Assembly: GCF_012927325.1 (NCBI RefSeq)
Contig: NZ_JABBGI010000018.1
Coordinates: forward strand, 55,741 to 119,740
Direction of reading: 5' to 3'
Length of the DNA stretch: 64,000 bases
Source: Chryseobacterium antibioticum
GTDB taxonomy: Bacteria > Bacteroidota > Bacteroidia > Flavobacteriales > Weeksellaceae
Made by a program: the position numbers and the translations under genes. Position 1 is the stretch's first letter; each line of letters starts with the position of its first letter. The notes beneath the pieces are model-generated. The model saw nothing but the letters and a program-made list of their open reading frames with translations. It had not been told where the DNA came from and ran no database searches. Positions 18,116 to 25,771 of the stretch are shown piece by piece.

Positions 18116-18253
18116 GAGATTGCTTCACCTAAAGGTTCGCAATGACAAACGGTTTCCCGCACATGGCACGCATGACACAGATTTTTTCTTGTTGTTAAAA
18201 ATTAGTAATGCGGAAAAATCTTTTAATCTTTAAATTTTTCAATTTTTAAATCT
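18116..18253 (+). repeat. Left arm of a long inverted intergenic repeat pair
   Basis: It begins with a REP-like element GAGATTGCTTCACC...CGCAATGAC (18116-18146). It continues through CACAGATTTTTTCTTGTTG, the TTAAAAATTAGTAATGCGG stretch and AATCTTTAAATTTTTC to AAATCT. The same order is found inverted at 20195-20334 with most positions conserved. The two arms flank the cupin/quinone reductase/HxlR block. Confidence 0.8.
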
Positions 18254-18722
18254 AATTCTCTGCATCAATAAGTACCGCAAGCTGAATACATGGCTCATCA
18301 GAGCGGTTACTCCATGCATGATTGGTCCCTCTTTGAATGACGATATCTCCTGGTTTAAGAAGCGTTTCCCCTTCTTCCATGATCAGATGAAGTTCTCCTG
18401 AAAGAATAATAATGTAATCCAGAGTTTGAGTCTGGTGCATCATGGGATGAGGTTCTCCCGCTTTGAATTCTACTCCGAGATCTTTATCCGGTGGAATAAC
18501 GACGTAACGGAAATAGGTTCCGTTTTTAGGAGTCTGTGGGAATCCTGTATTGGGGATTCGGGTTTCAAGATCCAATCCTGCCGGCATTTTCTGAGTATTC
18601 CATATATCTGAAATAATCAGGCCTGGAAGATGTTCTACAACATTTTCTGTTTGCTGATCTTCTATGATGACGGATTTTCCGTTTTTAATTCCTGTGACGA
18701 TACGTCTGGGTATTGTATTCAT
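18252..18722 (-). CDS. Cupin domain-containing protein
   Basis: A 156-residue single-domain cupin. The first cupin motif is visible around PHPMMHQTQTLDYIIILSGE (about 91-110). The second is KPGDIVIQRGTNHAWSN (about 123-139), with His ligands for a metal. There is no signal peptide. It lies four bases downstream of a quinone-reductase-like gene and next to the HxlR regulator, so it is probably part of a small HxlR-controlled redox unit. The substrate is unknown. The stop lies inside the left inverted-repeat arm. Confidence 0.85.
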   Translation of the reverse strand: MNTIPRRIVTGIKNGKSVIIEDQQTENVVEHLPGLIISDIWNTQKMPAGLDLETRIPNTGFPQTPKNGTYFRYVVIPPDKDLGVEFKAGEPHPMMHQTQTLDYIIILSGELHLIMEEGETLLKPGDIVIQRGTNHAWSNRSDEPCIQLAVLIDAEN

Positions 18723-18725
18723 AGT

Positions 18726-19715
18726 TTAATGTTTCATGATGAGTTTATGACCTTGAGTCTGATTGTTTTTAAGTATGGAATGAGCTTTTAAGACCGTGTC
18801 CAGAGAAAGATCTCCTATAGTTTTATAATTGGGTGGACTGATCGTTCCGTTCTCAATAAGTCTTGCAATTTCTTCAAGGCTTCCTTTGTAATACTGATAG
18901 TCTTTGTTCATGCTGTAGGAATAATTGGAGATATTCATGATCACAGTTCCTTTATTGAAAAGGGTTTCGTGGGCATCTTTTGTGACCAGTGCGGTGACAT
19001 CGGCATAGGTACCGTTGATCTTCAAAACATCCGCTGTGACTTCGGACATATAATTTCCCACAAGATCAATTCCGAAGTCGAAAAACTTATGGTCATTGGC
19101 TTTTAAAAGATTGGCTGCAAGATTTTCTTCTTTATAATTGATAATCTGATGATTTTTTAAACCCAGTCCCAGAAGAATCTGTCTGTTTTCTTCACTTCCA
19201 ACAGTGGCTGTAATTTTCTGAAACTCATTGGCAATTAGAAATTTGATCACAAAGGAACCGACTCCACCTGTTGCTCCGGTAACCAGAACAGAATCATCAT
19301 GGTTCAGTTTTAAACGGTTAACAATTTGTAACGCAGTAAGTCCTGCTGATGGAATGCCAGCGGCCTGTTCAAAAGAAATACTTTTTGGTTTTAAGGCAAC
19401 AATAGCTTCGGGAACAGCAACATATTCAGCGTAAGAACCGTTGCTTCCCATGGACCCGCTTCCGCAGTATACTTCGTCTCCAATATTGAACTGATGGGCA
19501 TCTGCACCTTTTTCGATAACAATTCCGGATAGTTCACGGCCGAGGATGGGTGATTTGAGTAGCTTCCGCTCCAGTTCGTTCTCTATCATCTGATAATCGA
19601 TAGGATTAAAACCGCTGGCTTTGATCTGGATTAAAACTTCATCATTTTTTGGTTTAGGCTTTTCTATCACAGCCTCTTCAAGCTGGAAATTTTTATTTAA
19701 TATAATGGCTTTCAT
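18726..19715 (-). CDS. Zinc-type alcohol dehydrogenase-like / quinone oxidoreductase family protein
   Basis: A 329-residue medium-chain dehydrogenase/reductase. The N-terminal GroES-like domain has VLIQIKASGFNPIDYQMI (about 27-44). The cofactor domain contains DSVLVTGATGGVGSFVIKF (about 140-158), which binds NADPH. Structural-zinc cysteines are absent, as in quinone reductases. It is divergent from the HxlR regulator with an operator-like palindrome between them, a common layout in which HxlR senses electrophiles or quinones. The cupin gene follows after four bases. Confidence 0.88.
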   Translation of the reverse strand: MKAIILNKNFQLEEAVIEKPKPKNDEVLIQIKASGFNPIDYQMIENELERKLLKSPILGRELSGIVIEKGADAHQFNIGDEVYCGSGSMGSNGSYAEYVAVPEAIVALKPKSISFEQAAGIPSAGLTALQIVNRLKLNHDDSVLVTGATGGVGSFVIKFLIANEFQKITATVGSEENRQILLGLGLKNHQIINYKEENLAANLLKANDHKFFDFGIDLVGNYMSEVTADVLKINGTYADVTALVTKDAHETLFNKGTVIMNISNYSYSMNKDYQYYKGSLEEIARLIENGTISPPNYKTIGDLSLDTVLKAHSILKNNQTQGHKLIMKH

Positions 19716-19763
19716 AAGAGTAATTTGATAGACAAATGTAAAAAGAGAATAGTTTATATTTGC

Positions 19764-19792
19764 TACCAGTTAACTATTGGTAACTAGTTACC
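19764..19792. promoter_or_regulatory. Palindromic operator between the quinone reductase and HxlR genes
   Basis: A perfect 14-bp palindrome GGTAACTAGTTACC lies at 19779-19792, preceded by an imperfect one, TACCAGTTAACTATTGGTA (19764-19782), that shares its TGGTA. A TATATTTG -7-like box is at 19755-19762. The position, just upstream of the HxlR ATG, suggests autoregulation and control of the divergent gene. Confidence 0.7.
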
Positions 19793-19806
19793 TTAATGAA
19801 ACTATT

Positions 19807-20184
19807 ATGGCAAAAATCATAGAAAACGGAATAGAAAGAGAGGCCAACTGTACGGAAGAATTATTTGCAATGCGTGACAGCCTTGATGTTTTGGGTGGAA
19901 AATGGAAGCTGATGATTATCAGGTATCTGACCAACAGAACTGACCAGCAGATCCATTTCAAGAAACTGCAGCGTGGTATTACCGGAATTTCGGCAAAAAT
20001 GCTCAGCAAAGAACTGAAAGAACTGGAAATGAATCTTCTGATTACCAGAACCATTCAGGATACGAAACCGATCACCGTCACTTATGCCGTGACAGAATAC
20101 GGAAAATCAGTTTTTCCGGTGACGGAAACTCTTGTGAACTGGGGGATTATTCATCGGGAGAAGATCAAAGAGTCGATGGGGTAG
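19807..20184 (+). CDS. HxlR family winged-helix transcriptional regulator
   Basis: A 125-residue DNA-binding protein starting MAKIIENG at 19807. An earlier in-frame ATG (19777) overlaps the operator palindrome and is less likely. The HxlR signature is clear: an N-terminal Cys in EANCTEE (about 14), then DVLGGKWKLMIIRYL (about 28-42), FKKLQRGITGISAKMLSKELKELE (recognition helix and wing) and VTYAVTEYGKSV. The family often senses oxidants or reactive aldehydes through the N-terminal Cys. It is divergent from the quinone-reductase gene. Confidence 0.92.
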   Translation: MAKIIENGIEREANCTEELFAMRDSLDVLGGKWKLMIIRYLTNRTDQQIHFKKLQRGITGISAKMLSKELKELEMNLLITRTIQDTKPITVTYAVTEYGKSVFPVTETLVNWGIIHREKIKESMG

Positions 20185-20194
20185 CTTGATTTAA

Positions 20195-20334
20195 AGATTT
20201 AAAAATTGAAGAATTTAAAGATTGAAAGATTTTTCCGCATTACTAATTTTTAACAACAAGAAAAAATCTGTGCCATCTGAGCAATCTGCGGGAGACAAAT
20301 TTTCACCCATTTGTTTAGGTGAAGCAATCTCAAA
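20195..20334 (-). repeat. Right arm of the long inverted intergenic repeat pair
   Basis: The reverse complement reads GAGATTGCTTCACCTAAA, a CCCGCAGATTG variant segment, then ATGGCACAGATTTTTTCTTG, TAATGCGGAAAAATCTTT and TTCAATTTTTAAATCT. It matches the arm at 18116-18253 in the same order, with a short divergent stretch in the middle. Confidence 0.8.
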
Positions 20335-20364
20335 AGTATTCAAAAAAGAATAGTTCTCATTTCT

Positions 20365-20398
20365 GAGATTGCTTTGTCTCTTCGATCCTCGCAATGAC
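20365..20398. repeat. REP-like GAGATTGCTTnGTC...CTCGCAATGAC element
   Basis: GAGATTGCTTTGTC, a short spacer and CCTCGCAATGAC form the imperfect palindrome of a repeat seen in many bacterial genomes. The same unit opens both long inverted-repeat arms nearby. Confidence 0.7.
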
Positions 20399-20412
20399 AA
20401 TTCTTTATAAAC

Positions 20413-20778
20413 TTACTTTAAAAGAACAGCAATAATCGCTAATATCGCTGGCAGGGCCTGTACGAAAAATATTCTTTTAGTTGCTGAAATTGCCCCGTAA
20501 ATCCCTGCAATAGCCACACAACTCAGGAAAAACAGAGCGACATAGGTTTGCCACTTCGGATCTTCAATCAACAATGACCAGATCAGTCCCGCTGCAAGAA
20601 AACCATTATAAAGCCCCTGATTGGCAGCCAGCCCTTTCGTGGGTTTAAACATTTCTGCCGGTAATGCGGCTTTAAATACTTCTTTTCCTTTGGTTTCCCA
20701 GGCAAACATTTCCATCCATAAGATATAGATATGTTCCAGCGCAACGATGGCGATCAGAATTTTAGCAACGAGTTCCAT
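20413..20778 (-). CDS. DUF1304 family membrane protein
   Basis: A 121-residue integral membrane protein with four hydrophobic segments (about 4-22, 55-70, 77-97 and 102-119). The DUF1304 landmarks are an early VALEHIYILWMEMFAW (about 12-27) and the conserved ANQGLYNGFLAAGLIW (about 52-67). The biochemical role is unknown. It is divergent from a Crp-like regulator gene with a 67-bp gap, so that regulator may control it. Confidence 0.88.
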   Translation of the reverse strand: MELVAKILIAIVALEHIYILWMEMFAWETKGKEVFKAALPAEMFKPTKGLAANQGLYNGFLAAGLIWSLLIEDPKWQTYVALFFLSCVAIAGIYGAISATKRIFFVQALPAILAIIAVLLK

Positions 20779-20845
20779 AATTTAATGTTTTTTGACATTG
20801 TAAAACTAAAAAAATAAAGTTAAGTTTGGTTACTCAATTGCAAAG

Positions 20846-21418
20846 ATGGATACTTTCAAAGCACATTTAAATAAATTTATTACGGTCACCGATGAAGAAT
20901 ATGCTTCTATATTTTCTTTTTTTAAGGAGATAGAAGTGAAAAAAAAGCAGAGTCTGATGCTTCACGGCGAGATCTGCAGATCGATGTATTTTGTGTCTGT
21001 GGGGTGTTTGAGAAAGTTTTTTGTGAATGAGAAGGGCGCCGAACAAACCACGGAATTTGCCATAGAAAACTGGTGGATCACGGATACTTTTGCGTATGAG
21101 AGACAGATGAAATCAGATTTCTGTATTCAGGCGGTGGAGCGTTCTACGGTTCTTGTTATAGATCTTCAGCAGCAGGAACTTTTACTGCAAAAGCATCCGA
21201 TTATGGAAAGGTATTTCAGGATGATCTATCAAAGGGCCTATGCAGCTTCGGAAAGACGGATTCGTTATCTTTATGAAATGTCGAGAGAAGAACTGTATGT
21301 TCATTTCAGTACTTTATATCCATGGTTTATCCAAAGAATTCCTCAATATTTAATCGCTTCTTTTTTAAACCTTACTCCGGAGTATCTTAGTGAAATCAGG
21401 GCGAAATTACGTTCTTAA
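20846..21418 (+). CDS. Crp/Fnr-like cyclic-nucleotide-domain regulator
   Basis: A 190-residue protein with an N-terminal cNMP-binding jelly-roll (about 10-115), containing the SMYFVSVGCLRKFFVNEKG segment. The C-terminal part is helical, with a HTH-like FLNLTPEYLSEIRAKL (about 172-187). It fits the numerous Bacteroidota Crp-like regulators whose ligand is unknown. The canonical Arg/Ser of the cAMP phosphate-binding cassette is not obvious. Upstream is the divergent DUF1304 gene. Downstream lie DoxX and AhpD-like genes, likely its other targets. Confidence 0.88.
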   Translation: MDTFKAHLNKFITVTDEEYASIFSFFKEIEVKKKQSLMLHGEICRSMYFVSVGCLRKFFVNEKGAEQTTEFAIENWWITDTFAYERQMKSDFCIQAVERSTVLVIDLQQQELLLQKHPIMERYFRMIYQRAYAASERRIRYLYEMSREELYVHFSTLYPWFIQRIPQYLIASFLNLTPEYLSEIRAKLRS

Positions 21419-21481
21419 ACCAGTTTAAGATTTTTACCGATTATAAGTCGGAGATTTGTCATGTTATTAAAAGCCAACATC

Positions 21482-21913
21482 ATGACAGACAAAAATGTTC
21501 AGTTTCCACAATTATTTTTAAGACTTGCCATTTCTGTGACGATGCTTTCCGCAGTGGCGGACAGATTCGGTTTCTGGGGCCAAAACTCAGCCTGGGGAAA
21601 TTGGGAGAACTTTGAAGTTTATACACGGAAACTTACTTTTTTTCTTCCAGAAGGTTTAAGTACATTTTCTGCTTATACCGCGACTTTTTTTGAAATACTT
21701 TTTCCACTGATGCTGCTTGTGGGTTGGAAAACCAGGATTGCAGCGTATGGGGCAGGACTTCTTCTGCTGGTCTTTGCTTTGTCTATGACTATTGCATTAG
21801 GACCGAAGGCTCCTCTGGATTACTCTGTTTGGGTAGGATGCGCCGGAGCATTTTTACTGGCCGTTCAGCCGAAGTATTCTTTTAGTATAGATCATTTAAC
21901 CAACAAAAAATAA
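21482..21913 (+). CDS. DoxX-like membrane protein
   Basis: About 143 residues from the ATG at 21482; an in-frame ATG at 21461 would add seven residues. It has four membrane segments and DoxX-type features: FPQLFLRLAISVTMLSAVAD near the N-terminus, then a FFEILFPLMLLVGWKTRIAA segment. The family is usually linked to redox or quinone chemistry in the cytoplasmic membrane. The AhpD-like gene follows after eight bases, so the two are co-transcribed. They lie behind the Crp-like regulator. Confidence 0.85.
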   Translation: MTDKNVQFPQLFLRLAISVTMLSAVADRFGFWGQNSAWGNWENFEVYTRKLTFFLPEGLSTFSAYTATFFEILFPLMLLVGWKTRIAAYGAGLLLLVFALSMTIALGPKAPLDYSVWVGCAGAFLLAVQPKYSFSIDHLTNKK

Positions 21914-21921
21914 ATAATATT

Positions 21922-22365
21922 ATGAGCGCAAGATTAAATATGGCCACTGTAGATTCAGCAGCTTACAAAGCGATGATGGGATTGGAAGGATACCTTCAAA
22001 CCATTTCATTAAACCACATTCAAAAGGAATTAATTAAGATCAGAGCATCACAGATCAACAAATGTGCTTTCTGCCTTGATATGCATACAAAAGATGCTAT
22101 CAAATACGGAGAAACAACGCAGAGAATTTTCATTCTTGAAGGTTGGAGAGAAGCGAAAGAACTTTTTACAGAAGAAGAACAGGTACTTTTGGCGATGACA
22201 GAAGAAATTACCCTGATCAGCCAGAACGGACTTTCAGAAGAGACTTTCCAAAAAGCAAAACAGTATTTTGATGATGCACAGATTGCCCAGATCATTATGG
22301 CTATTGTAACCATCAATGCGTGGAACAGAATTGCAGTAAGTACGCACTTACCGATCGCGAAATAG
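21922..22365 (+). CDS. Carboxymuconolactone decarboxylase / AhpD-like protein
   Basis: A 147-residue all-helical protein. The conserved peroxidase-type motif is visible as INKCAFCLDMHTKDA (about 46-60), with the CxxC pair and downstream His of AhpD. It probably reduces peroxides or acts on small electrophiles in the cytosol. It is the last gene of the DoxX-AhpD pair. A strong terminator follows at 22389. Confidence 0.9.
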   Translation: MSARLNMATVDSAAYKAMMGLEGYLQTISLNHIQKELIKIRASQINKCAFCLDMHTKDAIKYGETTQRIFILEGWREAKELFTEEEQVLLAMTEEITLISQNGLSEETFQKAKQYFDDAQIAQIIMAIVTINAWNRIAVSTHLPIAK

Positions 22366-22388
22366 TTTTCCGTTTAAAGGTATTTACC

Positions 22389-22422
22389 AAAAGAGCTCTT
22401 CAGTTTGTGAAGAGCTCTTTTC
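22389..22422. terminator. Strong bidirectional terminator
   Basis: A 14-bp perfect stem AAAAGAGCTCTTCA / TGAAGAGCTCTTTT has a five-base loop. It ends the AhpD-like transcript and also serves the convergent cyclase-family gene. Confidence 0.9.
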
Positions 22423-22449
22423 TGTTTATAAAAATTAGAAGAAATAAGT

Positions 22450-23421
22450 TTAATAAATAGCGACCGGATTAATATTAACCTGAGTAGATCCTACATATAA
22501 AGGTTGACCCAAAACAAATAAAAATTCCCAAACTTTATTTTTCACCAACGGACGACTGTCGATGAGTTCCAGATTGTAAATTCCTTTTTTCGTCAGCATA
22601 AACTGATTGATGGGAAATTCTTCTTTGGATTTCGGATTGGGATAGACTTCCGATGCCCAGGTATCTCCTCCGAAAGCCACGATTCCCTGCTCAGCAAGCC
22701 ACTGCGCTGCTTCCATACCGATCCCGGGTTCTGTTTCTAAAAATTTCTGATTGTCTTTACCGATTAACTCAAGCCATCCTGTATTGAATAGAACGATATC
22801 TCCTTTTCTGAGGGTAATATTTTGTTTCTTTAAAACGGCTTTGATGTCAGCTGTCGTAAATTCCGTACCACCCGGAACGATCGCTTTTCCGTAATGGGAA
22901 GTCATATCTAAAACCACACCGCGGGTCACGAAAGGAGGTACTTTTTCAATGCCTAATTTCTTAACGCCTTCTACCGTTACAAAATCAACTGCTTTATTTC
23001 CGTTGTAGTAAACGTTATCAATTCCGATGTGCCCGATGCCGTTAAGTTGGGTTCCAACTCCGGTCCATCCATTCACAAGTTCGTCATTGAAAGTAAATTT
23101 ATTGGGTCCGATGCTTTTTCCGCCCTGTTCACCAGGCTGGATATTGTACAGGTTAAAACTTCTGTGTCTGAAAGCCGGGAGATTTTTATCAATGGGAACG
23201 GCTAAAGGAAGTGTTTTGCCCTGTTTTACTAATCCTATGGCCTGTTTTACCACTTCTGCAGTTAATAGATTCGCAGCTCCTATTTCATCTTTAGCCCCGT
23301 AAACAGAAGGGTGGCAGGATTGATCACTAGGATTAATACTGAGGTTTTGAGCTTTTATATTGATGCCGTTGATGGTCAATAGAGTAACCATTCCGAACAT
23401 TCTGATCAGATTCTTTTTCAT
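22450..23421 (-). CDS. Exported cyclase-family (kynurenine-formamidase-fold) protein
   Basis: A 323-residue protein with a signal peptide ending near NIKAQ (about residue 25). The cyclase-family fold is recognisable from the GVGTQLNGIGHIG segment (about 121-133), the DMTSHYGK turn and GDIVLFNTGWLEL (about 213-225). The usual metal motif HxGTHxDxPxH is altered here: TQ-L-N stands where TH-x-D is expected. The activity may therefore differ, or metal binding may be changed. It is a periplasmic or secreted hydrolase of unknown substrate. It lies between the AhpD-like gene (convergent) and an aldo/keto reductase gene. Confidence 0.8.
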   Translation of the reverse strand: MKKNLIRMFGMVTLLTINGINIKAQNLSINPSDQSCHPSVYGAKDEIGAANLLTAEVVKQAIGLVKQGKTLPLAVPIDKNLPAFRHRSFNLYNIQPGEQGGKSIGPNKFTFNDELVNGWTGVGTQLNGIGHIGIDNVYYNGNKAVDFVTVEGVKKLGIEKVPPFVTRGVVLDMTSHYGKAIVPGGTEFTTADIKAVLKKQNITLRKGDIVLFNTGWLELIGKDNQKFLETEPGIGMEAAQWLAEQGIVAFGGDTWASEVYPNPKSKEEFPINQFMLTKKGIYNLELIDSRPLVKNKVWEFLFVLGQPLYVGSTQVNINPVAIY

Positions 23422-23497
23422 TTTTTTATACTGTATGGGTGTAAAAGAGAGAAAATCAGTAAACTTTTCGTTGAGACAGTTTACTGATGATACAAGA

Positions 23498-24481
23498 TTA
23501 AATTTCGCTTAGCGCTGTATTGATGAAATTCAATTCATCCTGAGAAAGATCAATAGACATAGATTGGGCATTTTCAATCGCCTGCTGCGCATTTCTGGCT
23601 CCTGCTAAAACTACTGTAATAGCGGGCTGTAATGTTGTCCATCTCAGTATCAGTTGGGACAGGGAAGCACCTTTTTCCTGAGCAATGGGCTCTATTTTTT
23701 CTAAGAACGTTTTTACTTTGCTTAAATCAAACTGGGAGAAATAACCGTTTCTGTGATCATTGTCCTTTAATTTATCCTCTTTGAAATATTTACCGGTCAA
23801 AAGACCTCTTTCCATCGGACTGTAAACAATAATTCCTGAATTGTGTTCCAGTGAATAAGGAACAAGGTCACTTTCAATAGCACGGTTCAGCATGCTGTAA
23901 GAAACCTGGTTGCTGGCTAAATGCAGCGTTCTGTTGGCTTCCTGCATCTGTGGAACAGTATAATTGCTGACTCCTGCCGCAAGGACTTTTCCCTGCTGGA
24001 TCAGAAGTTCCATGGCTTCCATTGTTTCGCCGATAGGGGTGGTGCTGTCCGGCCAGTGAAGCTGTAAAAGATCAATATAATCTGTTCCCAGTCTTTTTAA
24101 GCTTTCTTCCACTTCTTTAATCACGTTGGCTTTGGAAGCATATTTGTAGACCGGAAGGGTTTTACCTTCATCTTCTGCATCGAAGAAAAATTCACCTTTT
24201 CCGTTATTGCTTCCGTCCCATACCAAACCAAATTTGGTTAATAACTGAATTTTTGAACGGTCTTTTCCTTTAATCGCTTCCCCGATCATTTCCTCACTGA
24301 GTCCGAACCCATAGAAAGGTGCCGTATCAATGGAAGTTACCCCGTGGTCTAAAGAAGCGTGAATTGAATTAATGGAATCCTGTTTTTCATTGCCGCCCCA
24401 CATATTTCCTCCGATAGCGAATGCTCCGTGAGTAATTGCAGATAGTTCCAGTTCTGTATTTCCTAATTTTCTGTATTCCAT
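23498..24481 (-). CDS. Aldo/keto reductase
   Basis: A TIM-barrel NADPH-dependent oxidoreductase of about 327 residues starting MEYRKLG at 24481. A longer frame to 24547 runs into an intergenic repeat and is rejected. Family motifs are ITHGAFAIGG, SIDTAPFYGFGLSEE with the catalytic Asp/Tyr (about 49-63), a Lys in LLTKFGL, DYIDLLQLHWPD with the catalytic His (about 134-145) and a C-terminal AGARNAQQ phosphate loop. The physiological substrate is unknown. It ends the minus-strand run that starts with the MdaB-like gene at 27269. Confidence 0.9.
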   Translation of the reverse strand: MEYRKLGNTELELSAITHGAFAIGGNMWGGNEKQDSINSIHASLDHGVTSIDTAPFYGFGLSEEMIGEAIKGKDRSKIQLLTKFGLVWDGSNNGKGEFFFDAEDEGKTLPVYKYASKANVIKEVEESLKRLGTDYIDLLQLHWPDSTTPIGETMEAMELLIQQGKVLAAGVSNYTVPQMQEANRTLHLASNQVSYSMLNRAIESDLVPYSLEHNSGIIVYSPMERGLLTGKYFKEDKLKDNDHRNGYFSQFDLSKVKTFLEKIEPIAQEKGASLSQLILRWTTLQPAITVVLAGARNAQQAIENAQSMSIDLSQDELNFINTALSEI

Positions 24482-24535
24482 TTTTTTGTCTTGATTATTT
24501 ATTAAAATTGTGAACCACAAAGGCTTTTTTCTTGA

Positions 24536-24591
24536 ACCACCCGTCAAAAATTCTTTGAATTTTCACCACCCCTCCACAAGAGGGAAATTCT
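24536..24591 (-). repeat. Interspersed repeat, GGGGTGG/GACGGG type
   Basis: Read on minus: AATTTCCCTCTTGTGGAGG, GGTGGTGAAAATTC, AAAGAATTTTTGACGGGTGG. It resembles the copy at 31385-31437. It is a known style of flavobacterial intergenic repeat, and here it sits just upstream of the aldo/keto reductase start. Confidence 0.7.
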
Positions 24592-24660
24592 TGACCGACG
24601 AATTTTTGTCATTATGAAAACCGAAGATTTTCATAGAACTTAAGTGATCTTCTTTTTTCC

Positions 24661-24720
24661 AAGCTTTTAAACTTAAAACAACTAAAGTGTTTAAAAGCTT
24701 TTGTTTCTTTTGTGGTTAAA
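24661..24720. repeat. Inverted repeat with AACCACAAAAG-type tail
   Basis: Twelve-base arms AAGCTTTTAAAC (24661-24672) and GTTTAAAAGCTT (24689-24700) are perfect. They are followed by TTTCTTTTGTGGTTAAA, the inverse of the repeat at 8331. It may fold as a terminator for the upstream DJ-1-like gene. Confidence 0.65.
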
Positions 24721-24727
24721 ATCTAAA

Positions 24728-25480
24728 TTATTTACTAAGTTCCTTTAAAATCGCTTCACCTACACTTTTTGCAGACTGGGGATTCTGTCCTGTGATCACT
24801 CTCTGGTCAGCCACCACATGGTTCTGCCAAAGTCCTGATTTTTCAAATTTTGCGCCTCTTTCTTTCAGTTTATCTTCCAGAAGGAAAGGAACTACATTGG
24901 TTAATTTCACTTCAGCTTCTTCCTCATTGGTAAACGCATTGATCTTTTTGCCGTCTACCAGATATTTTCCATTGTTCAGTTTAATATTGACAAGACCAGC
25001 AGGACCATGACATACTGCAGCTACGATACCGCCATTCTCATATACTTTGGAAGCGATGTCTGCCAATTCTGTATTGTCCGCGAAATCCCACATGGCGCCG
25101 TGACCTCCTGCGTAGAAGATTGCACTGTAATTGTCTGGTTTCACCTGAGAAGGCTGTAAAGAATGATCGATTTTATTTTTGTATTCTTTGTTTTCCCAGA
25201 ATTCTTTGTTTACAGGATCTTTTAGATCAAATCCGTCTACCGGTGGCGTTCCGCCTTTCGGGCTTACAAAGTCAATTTCATATCCTGCTTTGTGAAGAAC
25301 TTCCCATGGATGAGAAACTTCGCCCAGATAATATCCGGTATCTTCACCTGTATTTCCTTTTTTATCATGACTGGTCACGACAAATAAAATTTTCTTTTTC
25401 ATACGTTTAGATTTTTGGTGTTGTGCCTGGATAAATCCTATGGTAAATAGGGTTAAAAATAAAAATGCTAGTTTTTTCAT
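24728..25480 (-). CDS. Exported DJ-1/PfpI-family (Hsp31-like) protein
   Basis: About 250 residues from the ATG at 25480, chosen because it starts a signal peptide (MKKLAFLFLTLFTIGFIQAQ). The longer frame begins inside the neighbouring gene. The glutamine-amidotransferase-like fold shows the nucleophile elbow GGIVAAVCHGPAGLV with Cys-His. It also has YAGGHGAMWDFADN, typical of the Hsp31/glyoxalase III-like subgroup. Likely roles are glyoxal or aldehyde detoxification or chaperoning, unusually with an export signal. The ABM gene stops two bases upstream, so the two are co-transcribed. Confidence 0.88.
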   Translation of the reverse strand: MKKLAFLFLTLFTIGFIQAQHQKSKRMKKKILFVVTSHDKKGNTGEDTGYYLGEVSHPWEVLHKAGYEIDFVSPKGGTPPVDGFDLKDPVNKEFWENKEYKNKIDHSLQPSQVKPDNYSAIFYAGGHGAMWDFADNTELADIASKVYENGGIVAAVCHGPAGLVNIKLNNGKYLVDGKKINAFTNEEEAEVKLTNVVPFLLEDKLKERGAKFEKSGLWQNHVVADQRVITGQNPQSAKSVGEAILKELSK

Positions 25481-25481
25481 A

Positions 25482-25769
25482 TTAAAGAATGTGGGTCGTA
25501 TAAAGTTGTGGTTTTTCCTGTAATTTTTCGTCCACGATGGCTCCGAAAGCCTGAATGTATGGCTGCTGGTTATGTTGAGCCAGTCCTTCTTCACTTTTCC
25601 AGATTTCGTAGAAAATGAACTGGTTTTTGTCTTCGATTCCCTGATGAAGACTGTACAGTTCGTTTGCGTCTTCTTTTCTGGTTTCTGAGACCATATTTTG
25701 AAGAATTTCCAGTACTTCTGCTCTGTATTCTTCTTTGGCTTTTATAACTGCGGTAAGGTAAATTTTCAT
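25482..25769 (-). CDS. ABM-domain putative quinol monooxygenase
   Basis: A 95-residue dimeric ferredoxin-like-fold protein of the antibiotic biosynthesis monooxygenase (ABM) family. The landmarks are the N-terminal LTAVIKAKEEYRAEVLE strand-helix, the YSLHQGIEDKNQFIFYEIW centre (about 41-59) and HNQQPYIQAF. YgiN-like members oxidise quinols or other small aromatics without a metal. The gene lies between the interrupted epimerase gene and the DJ-1-like gene, in a run of redox/electrophile-response genes. Confidence 0.88.
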   Translation of the reverse strand: MKIYLTAVIKAKEEYRAEVLEILQNMVSETRKEDANELYSLHQGIEDKNQFIFYEIWKSEEGLAQHNQQPYIQAFGAIVDEKLQEKPQLYTTHIL

Positions 25770-25771
25770 AC

